Of a stretch of DNA of 32,008 nt, positions 16,841 to 25,464 are shown one piece after another. The notes under the pieces were generated by a model that made no database searches, had not been told where the DNA came from, and saw only the letters and a list, made by a program, of their open reading frames with translations. This DNA is from an uncultured Opitutaceae bacterium (lineage in GTDB: Bacteria; Verrucomicrobiota; Verrucomicrobiia; Opitutales; Opitutaceae). The position numbers were made by a program, and so were the translations under genes. Location of the stretch: assembly GCA_903891325.1 (NCBI GenBank), contig CAITEC010000133.1, positions 1 to 32,008 of the forward strand. Direction: 5' to 3'. Numbering within the stretch: position 1 is the stretch's first letter; each line of letters starts with the position of its first letter.

Positions 16841-17944
16841 ATGTTGAAAGCTGGCATTGTCGGGCTCCCCAACGTGGGTAAATCCACGCTTTTCAACGCG
16901 CTTACGCGCTCCCGCAAGGCCGAGGCGGCCAACTACCCCTTCTGCACGATCGACCCCAACGTGGGGGTCGTGACGGTGCCCGACGAACGGCTCGCGGTGC
17001 TCCAGAAGATCGCCAAGACCAACGTCATCATCCCGGCGGCCGTGGAATTTGTCGACATCGCCGGACTGGTCGCGGGGGCGAGCAAGGGCGAGGGCCTGGG
17101 CAACCAGTTCCTGGCGAACATCCGCGAGGTGGACGCCATCGTCCACGTGGTGCGCTGCTTCGAGGATCCGGACGTCATCCACACCATGGGCAATGTCGAC
17201 CCGGTCCGAGACATCGAGGTGGTGGGCACCGAGCTCATCCTCTCCGACCTCGACGCGGTCCAGAAGCGCGTCGACAAGACGCAGAAGAAGGCGAAGAGCG
17301 GCGACAAGGAGGCCCAGGCGGAGCTCCTGCTCCTGGAGCGCCTCGCCCCCCACCTCAACGCCAACAAGCCCGCCAACACCCTCCCCGTCCACGAGGAGGA
17401 GGCAAAGCTGCTCCGGCTCTTCCAGCTCCTGAGCGCCAAGCCCGTCATCTATGCGTGCAACGTCGCGGAGTCCGACCTGGCGACCGCCCAGGAGAATCCC
17501 TTTGTCCGCCTGGTGGCCGGCTACGTCACCGCACACCACGACGCTGCCTACGTGCCGATCAGCGCCCGGATCGAGTCGGAACTGGTCGACCTGGCCCCGG
17601 AGGAGGCGACCGCATTCCTCAAGGACCTGGGGGTGGACGACTCGGGGGTGTCCTCGCTCATCCGCGCGACCTACGCCCTGCTCGGCCTGATGACCTATTT
17701 CACCGCCGGCGAAAAGGAGGTCCGCGCGTGGACGATCAAGAAGGGCTGGAAGGCCCCCCAGGCGGCGGGCGTGATCCATACCGACTTTGAGAAGGGCTTC
17801 ATCAAGGCCGAGGTCGTGTCGTACGCGGACCTCTCGCGCCTGGGGAGCGTCGCCGCCGCCCGGGAGGCCGGGAAATACCGGCTCGAGGGCAAGGAGTACG
17901 TGTTCCAGGACGGGGACGTGGCGCTGTTCCGGTTCAATAACTGA
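16841..17944 (+). CDS. ychF: Redox-regulated ATPase YchF (Obg-family)
   Basis: A 367-residue P-loop protein. GIVGLPNVGKST near residues 5-16 is the G1 motif, followed by FVDIAGLVAGASKGEGLGNQFL (G3 region), a helical coiled-coil domain and a C-terminal TGS domain ending KEYVFQDGDVALFRFNN. YchF/Ola1 proteins bind ATP rather than GTP and associate with ribosomes. The frame is open upstream to 16526, but that part is antisense to rpsP and matches nothing in the family, so the ATG at 16841 is the start. It is divergent from rpsP. Confidence 0.97.
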   Translation: MLKAGIVGLPNVGKSTLFNALTRSRKAEAANYPFCTIDPNVGVVTVPDERLAVLQKIAKTNVIIPAAVEFVDIAGLVAGASKGEGLGNQFLANIREVDAIVHVVRCFEDPDVIHTMGNVDPVRDIEVVGTELILSDLDAVQKRVDKTQKKAKSGDKEAQAELLLLERLAPHLNANKPANTLPVHEEEAKLLRLFQLLSAKPVIYACNVAESDLATAQENPFVRLVAGYVTAHHDAAYVPISARIESELVDLAPEEATAFLKDLGVDDSGVSSLIRATYALLGLMTYFTAGEKEVRAWTIKKGWKAPQAAGVIHTDFEKGFIKAEVVSYADLSRLGSVAAAREAGKYRLEGKEYVFQDGDVALFRFNN

Positions 17945-17959
17945 GCGGGCGGCCGATCC

Positions 17960-18081
17960 TTCGGAGTTGAACAGGAAGGTCGGAAAGGCCCGAAATCTCG
18001 CCCAGTAACTACGGCCCTGTTTGGAAGGAATTCGGATCGGATCTTCCCGGCACTTCCCGAACTTCCTGTTCAAAATCCGAA
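17960..18081. repeat. Palindromic repeat family B downstream of ychF
   Basis: An inverted repeat of about 122 bases. The core arms TTGAACAGGAAG (17967-17978) and CTTCCTGTTCAA (18062-18073) are perfect. Similarity extends on both sides (TTCGGA outside, TCGG-AAG inside), giving imperfect arms of nearly 30 bases. It fills most of the 229-base gap between ychF and the lipoprotein gene. It shares no sequence with the other palindromic elements in the window. It may act as a transcript end for ychF, but there is no T tract. Confidence 0.75.
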
Positions 18082-18173
18082 AGTGCATTTGTGATCTATT
18101 GCGCAAATCATACCATTACCTTTCGTCGGTTTGATTTGTGTTTTGGCATCGCAGCCTCGATACTTGTTGCTCC

Positions 18174-19295
18174 ATGGATTCCTTTCGGAAGGTCGTCACA
18201 TTCGGCTCTCTAGCCCTGATCCTCGCGGGCTGCCGGGAATCCAAGGTCTCCTTTTACCGGGTGCCCAAGGAGCAGGATCCCACTCTGGCGGCCTCCGCTC
18301 CGGACAATTCCGCGCAGGCGGGCCCGGCGGCGGGCGGCTCGATGTCCGACACAGCGGTGCCAACCGCCGCGGGCCCGAGCCTGACATGGAGCGCCCCGGC
18401 CACCTGGACGGCCAAGCCCGCCACGGCCATGCGCAAGGGCAGCTATGCGGTTCCCGGCGCGGGTGGCGAGGCCGGTGACCTCTCGATCACCGCATTCCCC
18501 GGCGCGGTCGGCGGCCTGATCGCCAACGTGAATCGCTGGCGCGGCCAGGTGCAGCTCCCTCCCCTCGCCGACGCGGATCTCGCCGCGGCGGTCACGACCG
18601 TCCCGGAAAACGGGCTTCAGGTCACGGTGGTGGATTTCTCCGCGCCGGGCGGCGCAAAGCGGATCCTGGGAGCGATCGTCCCCTTTGGCGACAGCTGCTG
18701 GTTTTTCAAGCTCACCGGCTCAAGCGCCCTCATCACGTCCGCCAAGCCCGGATTCCTTGATTTCCTGAAGACGATCAAGGCCTCGGGCCAAGCCGCGGCG
18801 GAGCCGTCCTCCGCCGCACCGGCGCCCGCTGGCGGCGCCGCTATGGCCGATACTGCCGTCCCGACCTCGTCGGGCGCCGGCCTGGCATGGACGGCCCCCT
18901 CCGGATGGACCGCGAAGCCGGCCTCCGCCATGCGCAAGGGCAGCTACGCGCTCGCCGGGGCCGGGGGCGACGCGGGCGACCTCTCGATAACCGCCTTTCC
19001 CGGTGACGTCGGCGGCCTGCTCGCCAACGTGAACCGCTGGCGCGGGCAGGTGCAGCTGCCTCCCCTCGGCGACGCGGAACTGGCCGGGGCGGTCACCTCC
19101 CCCTCCCAGGGCGGGTTGCAGCTGACGCTGGTCGACGCCGCGAGCCCCGACGGATCAAAGCGGATCCTCGGCGCCATCGTCCCCCTCGGGGACAGCACGT
19201 GGTTTTTCAAGCTGACCGGGACCGACGCCCTGGTCGCATCCAGCAAGCCGGCATTCGTCGCCTTCCTCCGGACCGTCAGGCCCGCCGGACCATGA
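18174..19295 (+). CDS. Lipoprotein with tandemly duplicated domain, unknown function
   Basis: A 373-residue protein. The start at ATG 18174 gives a lipoprotein signal peptide with lipobox ILAGC (Cys near residue 20). A GTG frame opening at 18138 would spoil it. After a short linker come two copies of a domain of about 147 residues, beginning at 18342 (MSDTAVPT) and 18843 (MADTAVPT), 501 bases apart and joined by an Ala/Pro-rich linker. By eye the copies are about 70% identical and include AMRKGSYA, DLSITAFPG, ANVNRWRGQVQLPPL, KRILGAIVP and WFFKLTG. DNA similarity is also high, suggesting a recent duplication. The stop overlaps the ResB start (ATGA), so it is probably translated together with the cytochrome c assembly genes and may act with them on the outer face of a membrane. 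I do not recognise a characterised family. Confidence 0.85.
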   Translation: MDSFRKVVTFGSLALILAGCRESKVSFYRVPKEQDPTLAASAPDNSAQAGPAAGGSMSDTAVPTAAGPSLTWSAPATWTAKPATAMRKGSYAVPGAGGEAGDLSITAFPGAVGGLIANVNRWRGQVQLPPLADADLAAAVTTVPENGLQVTVVDFSAPGGAKRILGAIVPFGDSCWFFKLTGSSALITSAKPGFLDFLKTIKASGQAAAEPSSAAPAPAGGAAMADTAVPTSSGAGLAWTAPSGWTAKPASAMRKGSYALAGAGGDAGDLSITAFPGDVGGLLANVNRWRGQVQLPPLGDAELAGAVTSPSQGGLQLTLVDAASPDGSKRILGAIVPLGDSTWFFKLTGTDALVASSKPAFVAFLRTVRPAGP

Positions 19296-20473
19296 GCGGC
19301 GCCCTCGGCCTGATCCGGGACTTCTTCGTCTCGCTCAAGCTCACCGTCGCGCTCCTCGCGCTGGGAATCGTCCTGATCTTCTGGGCGACCCTCGCCCAGA
19401 CCGACCTCGGGGTCTGGGGTGTCCATGAGAAGTTCTTCCACAGCATCCTGATCTTTGCGGCCATCCCGGGCACCGCCCTGCAGGTCCCGATCTTTCCCGG
19501 CGGCTACCTGATCGGCGGTTTCCTCCTGGTCAACCTGGTGGCCGCGCACCTCTCGCGCTTCCGGCTCGGCTGGAAAAAGGCGGGGATCTGGCTCACCCAC
19601 ACCGGCCTGATCCTTCTGCTCCTCGGCGAACTGCTCAGCGGGCTCTGGCAGGAGGATTTTGACACCTCGCTGGACGGCGGTCAGACGAAGAACTACGCGG
19701 AGAGCGAGCGCTACAACGAGGTTGCCATCACGGACGCGACCGACCCGAAGTTCGACGACGTGGTCGCGATCCCCGAGTCGGTGATCGCGGCAAACGAGGC
19801 GGTCCAGCACCCCCGATTGCCCTTCCGCGTCGTGCCGCGGCTCTACTACCCCAACGCCTCGCTTGAGATGCGCCGGGACGCGGCGGGGGCCCCGCCCTCA
19901 CCCGCAACCCAGGGCATGGGCTCGCAGATCTCCGTCACGCCCCTGGCGATTACCTCCAAGGAGGAGGAGCGGAACATCCCCGCCGCCTCGCTCGAGCTGA
20001 TCGCCCCGGAGGGATCCCTCGGGACCTGGCTCGTGTCGCCCGACCTGGGCATGCCGCAGCACTTCTCCTACGGCGGCCGCGACTGGAAGATCTCAATGCG
20101 CTTCCAGCGCCGCTACCTGCCCTTCTCGCTGACGCTCCTCAAATTCAGCCACGACATCTACCCGGGGACGGACATCCCGAAGAATTTCTCGAGCAAGGTC
20201 CGGGTGAACGCCGCGGACGGCTCCGGGCGGGAGGTCCTGATCTACATGAACAACCCGATGCGCTCCGCCGGGCTGACTTTCTACCAGAAGAGTTTCGCCA
20301 ACGAGGACCGGACAACCGTCCTCCAGGTCGTCCGCAACCCGAGCTGGCTGATGCCCTACATCGCCTGCACGATGATGGCGCTGGGGCTGGTCCTTCAGTT
20401 CGGCCAGCACCTCGCCGCCTTCGGACGGCGGAGGCGCGGTGCGGCGGCGGCACCCGCGGAGGCCCGCCCATGA
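19292..20473 (+). CDS. resB: ResB/Ccs1-like cytochrome c biogenesis protein
   Basis: A 393-residue membrane protein. The N-terminal part has three membrane segments (about 15-36, 55-88 and 98-116, the last holding the conserved LTHTGLILLLLGELLSG histidine). A periplasmic domain of about 230 residues and a final C-terminal helix (WLMPYIACTMMALGLVLQFG) follow. ResB with CcsA forms the system II haem transport and attachment complex for c-type cytochromes. The ATG at 19292 overlaps the lipoprotein stop, and the gene's own stop overlaps the CcsA start. The open frame upstream of 19292 is inside the lipoprotein gene and was not used. Confidence 0.85.
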   Translation: MSGALGLIRDFFVSLKLTVALLALGIVLIFWATLAQTDLGVWGVHEKFFHSILIFAAIPGTALQVPIFPGGYLIGGFLLVNLVAAHLSRFRLGWKKAGIWLTHTGLILLLLGELLSGLWQEDFDTSLDGGQTKNYAESERYNEVAITDATDPKFDDVVAIPESVIAANEAVQHPRLPFRVVPRLYYPNASLEMRRDAAGAPPSPATQGMGSQISVTPLAITSKEEERNIPAASLELIAPEGSLGTWLVSPDLGMPQHFSYGGRDWKISMRFQRRYLPFSLTLLKFSHDIYPGTDIPKNFSSKVRVNAADGSGREVLIYMNNPMRSAGLTFYQKSFANEDRTTVLQVVRNPSWLMPYIACTMMALGLVLQFGQHLAAFGRRRRGAAAAPAEARP

Positions 20474-22494
20474 AGCGCATCCTCCCCTGGCTCGGTCTGA
20501 TCCTCGGCGCGGCCTTCATCGGCCTCACGCTCCTGCCCCATCCCAATCCCGGGTCCTTTGACATCAACGGATTCGGCCGGCTTCCCGTGCTGGCGAACGG
20601 CCGCGTCAAGCCGATGGACACGCTCGCGCGTACCTCGCTTCTCCAGATGTCCGGCGTCCAGACGGTCTTCGCCGACGACGCCAGCACGGTCCTGGGCGAG
20701 GACAACACCGAGCCGCTCTCCCCGTCGGGCTGGCTGCTCGACATGTTCTACCGGCCGGACGTCGCCGACGGTTACCGGGTCCTCACGATCGACGACTCCG
20801 ACCTGCTTTCGCTGATCGGCCGGAACGAGCAGAACCTCGCGATCAGCTACGACCGCCCCCTCTCCCAGTACACGGCGTGGTTTAGCCACGGGCACTCGCG
20901 CCTGGGCGGGTTCGCGTACCGGAAGCTGGCTCCCGCCCTTCCCGCGATCGAGCGGACGATGGCCCAGCTCGGCTTCCTGCCCTCGCACTACCGCCGCTTC
21001 AGCTACCGGGAGGTCGCCCCCTACCTTCCGGCGATCGAGAGCCAGGCAAAGCTCGCCGACCCGATCGACACCCAGCTCAGGACCCGGTTCCAGCGGGCCG
21101 TCCTCCAGCTCCACGAGAACCTCGCCCTCTACCAGGCCCTCCGGCACGCCCTCCAGCCGCCCGACTCACCGGACTTTCTGGCTGAACTCTTCCGCTTCCA
21201 GGACGCGATCCCCGCGGGAGTGGACGCGGTCCGGGCCAAGGAGGCGGGGAAGCCGCATAATGAGGACCTGGCCCAGGCGATGCTCGAAATGGGCAAGCGC
21301 TACCTGGCGCTCTCCGACGCCACGAATATCCTGACGATACCGCCGGAGCCCGGCGCCGCAGACCCAAATACGTGGTCGACGGCCGGCCAGGGTGTCCTCG
21401 AGGCATTTGGCAATGGAAGCGTGAACGCGAGCGTCCTCGCCTATGCCGGGATGGGCTCGGCCTGGCGCGCGCAAAACGCGGGGCAATTCAACACCGTCAC
21501 CTCCCTGTACCGCCGCGACATGGCGGTCCGGCTCAACTCCCAGCTGCGAAAATGCGCCGCGGAGGCCCGCTTCAACGCGGCCGCTCCGTTTTCCTCGAGC
21601 ATGTTTCTTTACGTCCTCGCCTTCCTCCTGGGGATATTCTCCTGGCTGAGGTGGCCCGAGGGCCTCGGCCGGGCCGCCTTCCAGCTGCTCACCCTCGCCT
21701 GGCTGCTGGCGACCGCCGGAATCATCCTGCGGATGTGGATGGGGGGGCGCCCCCCGGTCACCAACCTTTATTCCTCCGCGCTCTTCGTGGGCTGGGGATC
21801 GGCGGGCCTCTGCCTGATCCTCGAGCGGGTCTATCGCAACGCGATCGGGACGGTGGCCGGCAGCCTGATTGGGTTCGCGACCCTGGTGATCGCCCACTAC
21901 CTGGCCCTCGGCGGCGACACCCTCGAGATGATGCGCGCGGTCCTCGACTCGAACTTCTGGCTCTCCACCCACGTCGTCGTCGTCACCTCCGGGTACGCCT
22001 CCACGCTCCTCGCCGGGTTCCTGGCGATCATCTACGTCCTGCGCGGGGTTTTCACGCGCTCCCTCGACCGCGCCACCGCCGATTCGCTCGCCCGGATGGT
22101 CTATGGCATCGTCTGCTTTGCCACCCTCTTCAGCTTCGTCGGGACGGTCCTGGGCGGGATCTGGGCCGACCAGTCCTGGGGCCGGTTCTGGGGCTGGGAC
22201 CCGAAGGAGAACGGCGCCCTGATCATCGTCCTTTGGAACGCGCTGATCCTGCACGCGCGCTGGGGCGGGATGATCCGCCAGCGCGGCCTCATGTGCCTGG
22301 CGCTCTTCGGGAACATCGTGACAAGCTGGAGCTGGTTCGGGGTCAACATGCTCGGCGTGGGCCTGCACAGCTACGGTTTCACGGAGGCCGCCTTCCAGAT
22401 GCTCACGCTCTTCGTGGCGATCCAGCTCGCCCTGATCGCCGTCGCGAATCTCCCCCTGGCCAAGTGGCGGAGCGCCGCCGCGCTCAAGGCCTGA
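20470..22494 (+). CDS. ccsA: CcsA-like cytochrome c synthetase subunit with long N-terminal domain
   Basis: A 674-residue protein. It has one N-terminal membrane helix (about 5-22), a soluble domain to about residue 370 starting FGRLPVLANGRVKPMDTLAR, then eight or so membrane helices of the CcsA/CcmC/CcmF type. The haem-handling tryptophan-rich WWD motif is WADQSWGRFWGWDPKENGA, flanked by conserved histidines (IAHYLALGG, STHVVVV, GVGLHSYGF). It should present haem and attach it to CXXCH apocytochromes in the periplasm together with ResB. GGAGG lies 8 bases before the ATG, one of the few clear Shine-Dalgarno sites here, and the start overlaps the ResB stop (ATGA). The N-terminal extension is a known variant in Bacteroidota and Planctomycetota/Verrucomicrobiota. 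Confidence 0.9.
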   Translation: MKRILPWLGLILGAAFIGLTLLPHPNPGSFDINGFGRLPVLANGRVKPMDTLARTSLLQMSGVQTVFADDASTVLGEDNTEPLSPSGWLLDMFYRPDVADGYRVLTIDDSDLLSLIGRNEQNLAISYDRPLSQYTAWFSHGHSRLGGFAYRKLAPALPAIERTMAQLGFLPSHYRRFSYREVAPYLPAIESQAKLADPIDTQLRTRFQRAVLQLHENLALYQALRHALQPPDSPDFLAELFRFQDAIPAGVDAVRAKEAGKPHNEDLAQAMLEMGKRYLALSDATNILTIPPEPGAADPNTWSTAGQGVLEAFGNGSVNASVLAYAGMGSAWRAQNAGQFNTVTSLYRRDMAVRLNSQLRKCAAEARFNAAAPFSSSMFLYVLAFLLGIFSWLRWPEGLGRAAFQLLTLAWLLATAGIILRMWMGGRPPVTNLYSSALFVGWGSAGLCLILERVYRNAIGTVAGSLIGFATLVIAHYLALGGDTLEMMRAVLDSNFWLSTHVVVVTSGYASTLLAGFLAIIYVLRGVFTRSLDRATADSLARMVYGIVCFATLFSFVGTVLGGIWADQSWGRFWGWDPKENGALIIVLWNALILHARWGGMIRQRGLMCLALFGNIVTSWSWFGVNMLGVGLHSYGFTEAAFQMLTLFVAIQLALIAVANLPLAKWRSAAALKA

Positions 22495-22517
22495 TAATAA
22501 CGCCGCGCGGCTCGGTT

Positions 22518-22624
22518 CGATGTAGCCGGGGTCCCAGACCCCGGGACCGGCCTTCTGGAGGACGGGGATCGGAAATCAGATATACGACCCCAGACACCGG
22601 GGTCTGGGACCCCCGGCTACATCG
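22518..22624. repeat. Palindromic repeat family C between ccsA and recN
   Basis: A 107-base element with arms at 22518-22544 (CGATGTAGCCGGGG then TCCCAGACCCCGG) and 22597-22624 that pair over 27 bases with one inserted base. The centre is AT-richer. It lies exactly between two convergent genes, so it could serve both as a bidirectional transcript end. No open frame or transposase is inside. It has no similarity to families A and B. Confidence 0.85.
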
Positions 22625-22634
22625 GACAAGACCG

Positions 22635-24296
22635 TCAGCGCCCGAGGAGCTGCTCGGCATGCGCGAGGGCGCTCTTCGCGCTGCGGTCGCCGAGCATCCG
22701 CGCCAGCTCGGCCACCCGCGCCTTCCGGCTGGCCTGGATCGGCGCAATTGAGACGACGGCGCGCTCCCCGGTCTGGTCCTTGGCGACCACCAGGTGGCAG
22801 GTCGCCTGCGCGGCCACCTGCGGCAGGTGGGTGACGCAGAGTACCTGGTGGCTCTTCCCTATCGCCGCCATCTTCTCGCCGACCACCCGGCCGATCTCGC
22901 CGCCGACGTTCGCGTCCACCTCGTCGAAGACGAGCAGCGGGACGCCGTCGAGGTCGGCGAGGACCGCCTTGAGGGCGAGCATCACGCGGGCAAGCTCCCC
23001 GCTGGAGGCAACGCGGTTGAGCGGCAGCAGCGGCTCGCCGGCGTTCGGGGAAAACTGGAACTCGCAGCCGCTGTCGCCGGTCGGGCCCAAGGACTCAAGG
23101 GGCGTGATCCGGATGCGGAAATCCGCCTTTTGGAATCCCAGCTCGGCGATCGCGCCGGACGCCGCGCGTCCGAGCTCCTTCGCCGCCGCCTCGCGGCGCA
23201 CCCGGAGCGCCTGCGCGTCCTTCCGCGCGGCCTTCTCCGCCTCCGCGGCCTGCTTTTCCAGGCGGGCGATCGCGCCAGCCAGGTCGCCCTGCCGCGCCAG
23301 GCGGGCCCGCAGGTCCTCCCGCGCGGAAATCACGGAGGATAGGTCGCCGCCGTGCCTGCGCCGGACCTCCAGCCACGCGTTCATCTTTTCGGCCAGCGCC
23401 TCGGCGTGCGCCGGGTCAAAGTGAAGCTTCTGGCCCAGGGCGGCGAACTCCCCTCCCAGCTCGTTGAGCTCGACCGCCGCCGCGGCAAGCCGGCCGGCCA
23501 GTTCGCCGCTCGCCGGATCCAGGCCCTCCAGCCTGCGGGACTCGCGGAGGAGCGCGCCGAGCCTCTCCTGGATGCCCTCCTCGCCGGTCAGTCCACCGGC
23601 GAGCGTTTCCGCGATCCCGATCAGCTCCTGGGAGCGGCTCATCCGCTGGAAGTCCCGCTCGAGTGACTCGATCGCCTCGTCGGTGAGCTCGAGCGACTCG
23701 ATCCTCGCCAGCTGCGTGCGCGAGAACTCGATCTGGTCGGGAGAGAGCCGCTCCTCGCCGGCGACCCGGTCCCGCTCGGCCAGGAGCGCGCGCCACGCGC
23801 GGTACTTCGCCTGGTAGGCCTCAAGCGCCCCGGAATTGCGCCCGAACAGGTCGAGGAGTTCGAGCTGGCAGGAGTCCTTCAGGAGCCGGCGCGGCTCGCT
23901 CGGCCCGTGAAAATCGATCCACAGTTCCCCGAGCCGCTGGAGGGCGGCCAGCGTGGCCAGGCCGCCGTTCACCGAGATCCGGGGCGCCTTCTCACGCGGG
24001 ACGCTCCGCTTCAGGATGAGCAGGCCGTCCTCGCAGGCGGGAAGGCCCAGGTCGGCCAGGACCGCGTCGATGCCCGCCGGGGATGAAAAGTACAGGGAGG
24101 CCTCGACCTCGCAGCCGGGCGCGCCCTGACGGATGATCGTCTTGTCCGCGCGCTCGCCGGCCAGGAGGCTGAGGGCGCCCAGGAGGATGCTCTTGCCCGC
24201 GCCGGTCTCCCCGGTGACCGCCGTGAAGCCGGCCTCAAAGTCGAGGCTGACCGCCTCGAGGAGGGCCAGGTTGCGAATATTGAGGGATTGCAGCAT
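22635..24296 (-). CDS. recN: DNA repair protein RecN
   Basis: A 553-residue SMC-like ATPase for double-strand break repair. The Walker A motif GETGAGKS is at 29-36 and the Walker B is LLVFDEVDANVGGEIG near the C-terminus. The middle is a long coiled coil rich in Leu, Glu and Arg (about 150-370). The signature motif reads VASSGELARVMLALK, with serine where most RecN proteins have glycine (ASGGELSR). The ATG at 24296 is 8 bases after the lpxD stop, so the two are probably co-transcribed. The gene ends convergent with ccsA. Confidence 0.95.
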   Translation of the reverse strand: MLQSLNIRNLALLEAVSLDFEAGFTAVTGETGAGKSILLGALSLLAGERADKTIIRQGAPGCEVEASLYFSSPAGIDAVLADLGLPACEDGLLILKRSVPREKAPRISVNGGLATLAALQRLGELWIDFHGPSEPRRLLKDSCQLELLDLFGRNSGALEAYQAKYRAWRALLAERDRVAGEERLSPDQIEFSRTQLARIESLELTDEAIESLERDFQRMSRSQELIGIAETLAGGLTGEEGIQERLGALLRESRRLEGLDPASGELAGRLAAAAVELNELGGEFAALGQKLHFDPAHAEALAEKMNAWLEVRRRHGGDLSSVISAREDLRARLARQGDLAGAIARLEKQAAEAEKAARKDAQALRVRREAAAKELGRAASGAIAELGFQKADFRIRITPLESLGPTGDSGCEFQFSPNAGEPLLPLNRVASSGELARVMLALKAVLADLDGVPLLVFDEVDANVGGEIGRVVGEKMAAIGKSHQVLCVTHLPQVAAQATCHLVVAKDQTGERAVVSIAPIQASRKARVAELARMLGDRSAKSALAHAEQLLGR

Positions 24297-24304
24297 CGCC
24301 GGGC

Positions 24305-25357
24305 CTACTCGGGCTTCCCGACGGGCCCGCCCAGCCGCGATTCAAGGGCTCCGACCCGCTTGAAGAGCTCGGGAAGCCGCTGGTGCAGGATCTTGAGGCG
24401 CTGTTCCAGCATATAGGGAAGGCTGGGATTACCGAAGACCGACGTGCCTGCGGGCAGGCTGTGGTTGACGCCGGACTTCGCTCCCACCTTCGTGCCGCGG
24501 CCGATCGTGATGTGGCCGACCGTCCCGACCTGCCCCCCGAGGACCACGTAATCCTCGAGGGTCGTGCTCCCCGAGATTCCCGTCTGTGCGATGATCATGC
24601 AGTGGCGGCCGATCACGACATTGTGCCCGACCTGGACCAGGTTGTCGATTTTCGTGCCCTCCCCGACCGTCGTGCTGGTGAATCGGCCGCGGTCGATCGT
24701 GGTATTGGCGCCGATCTCGACGTCGTCACCAAGCACGACGCCGCCCAGCTGCGGGACCCGCTCGTGACGGCCGCCGACAAACTCATATCCAAAGCCGTCG
24801 GCCCCGACGATCGCCCCCGGCTGGAGGCGAACCCGGTCGCCCAGCACGCACTCGGCGGCCACAGCCGTGCCGGGCATCAGCCAGCAGTCGGCGCCAATCC
24901 GCGCCGCGCGGCCGACAAAGACGCTTGCCTGGAGGTGCACGCGCTCGCCGATGACCGCACCGGTCTCGACCACGCACAGCGGGCCGACCGTGGCGCTGGC
25001 CGCTATCCGGGCCCCCGGGGCGACGCTGGCGGCCGGGTGGACGCCGGGGGCCGGCTTCGGCCAGAGCGCCTGCTCGATCCGGGCGCAGACCCGGGCCAGC
25101 GCGACCGAGGGGTTGTCGACGACCAGGTAGAGCTGGTTGGGCCGCGGATCTCCCGCATAGTCCGTCGGCACGAATATTACCGACGCAAGCGACAGGGCCA
25201 CCTGGGGCCGATACCTTGAGTTGCCCAGGAAGGAAAGGTCCCCGGGCTGCGCGGCCGCTAGGGCGGCGATCCCGCGGACCGTCTCGGAGGTGCCACCGCG
25301 CGCTCCGACCGGGCTCACGATGCCGGCGATTTCATCGGGGGCGAAGGCGATCTCCAT
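24305..25357 (-). CDS. lpxD: UDP-3-O-acylglucosamine N-acyltransferase
   Basis: A 350-residue enzyme of lipid A synthesis that transfers the second 3-hydroxyacyl chain from acyl-ACP to UDP-3-O-acylglucosamine. The N-terminal uridine-binding domain ([20 protein letters not shown]) is followed by a left-handed beta-helix of hexapeptide repeats, including the substrate region [36 protein letters not shown] and the catalytic histidine in [13 protein letters not shown] short helical C-terminus makes the trimer contact. It is often next to bamA and ompH; here a strong terminator stands between ompH and lpxD, so lpxD must have its own promoter in the 55-base gap. No convincing promoter is visible there. 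Confidence 0.96.
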   Translation of the reverse strand: MEIAFAPDEIAGIVSPVGARGGTSETVRGIAALAAAQPGDLSFLGNSRYRPQVALSLASVIFVPTDYAGDPRPNQLYLVVDNPSVALARVCARIEQALWPKPAPGVHPAASVAPGARIAASATVGPLCVVETGAVIGERVHLQASVFVGRAARIGADCWLMPGTAVAAECVLGDRVRLQPGAIVGADGFGYEFVGGRHERVPQLGGVVLGDDVEIGANTTIDRGRFTSTTVGEGTKIDNLVQVGHNVVIGRHCMIIAQTGISGSTTLEDYVVLGGQVGTVGHITIGRGTKVGAKSGVNHSLPAGTSVFGNPSLPYMLEQRLKILHQRLPELFKRVGALESRLGGPVGKPE

Positions 25358-25412
25358 TTGTGCAGGCTATTGAATCTTCCCGGCCGTGCGCAACCCGGTA
25401 GTGCTGGGCCGC

Positions 25413-25442
25413 AAAAAAGCCCCGTCATCCGGACGGGGCTTT
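25413..25442 (-). terminator. Rho-independent terminator after ompH
   Basis: Read on the minus strand, AAAGCCCCGTC, a 5-base loop (CGGAT) and GACGGGGCTTT form a perfect 11-base-pair stem followed by a run of T. It lies 22 bases after the ompH stop codon and 55 bases before the lpxD start, closing the dnaB-bamA-ompH transcript. Confidence 0.92.
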
Positions 25443-25464
25443 CGTTAAAAAACAGGTTCCGCCC

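Noticed and set aside
16814-18106. Minus-strand open frame of about 430 residues opposite ychF
   Set aside because: Antisense composition and no recognisable domain; ychF is complete on the other strand.
18138-18173. GTG start giving a longer lipoprotein precursor
   Set aside because: It adds twelve residues with two cysteines before a normal lipoprotein signal peptide that begins at the ATG 18174.
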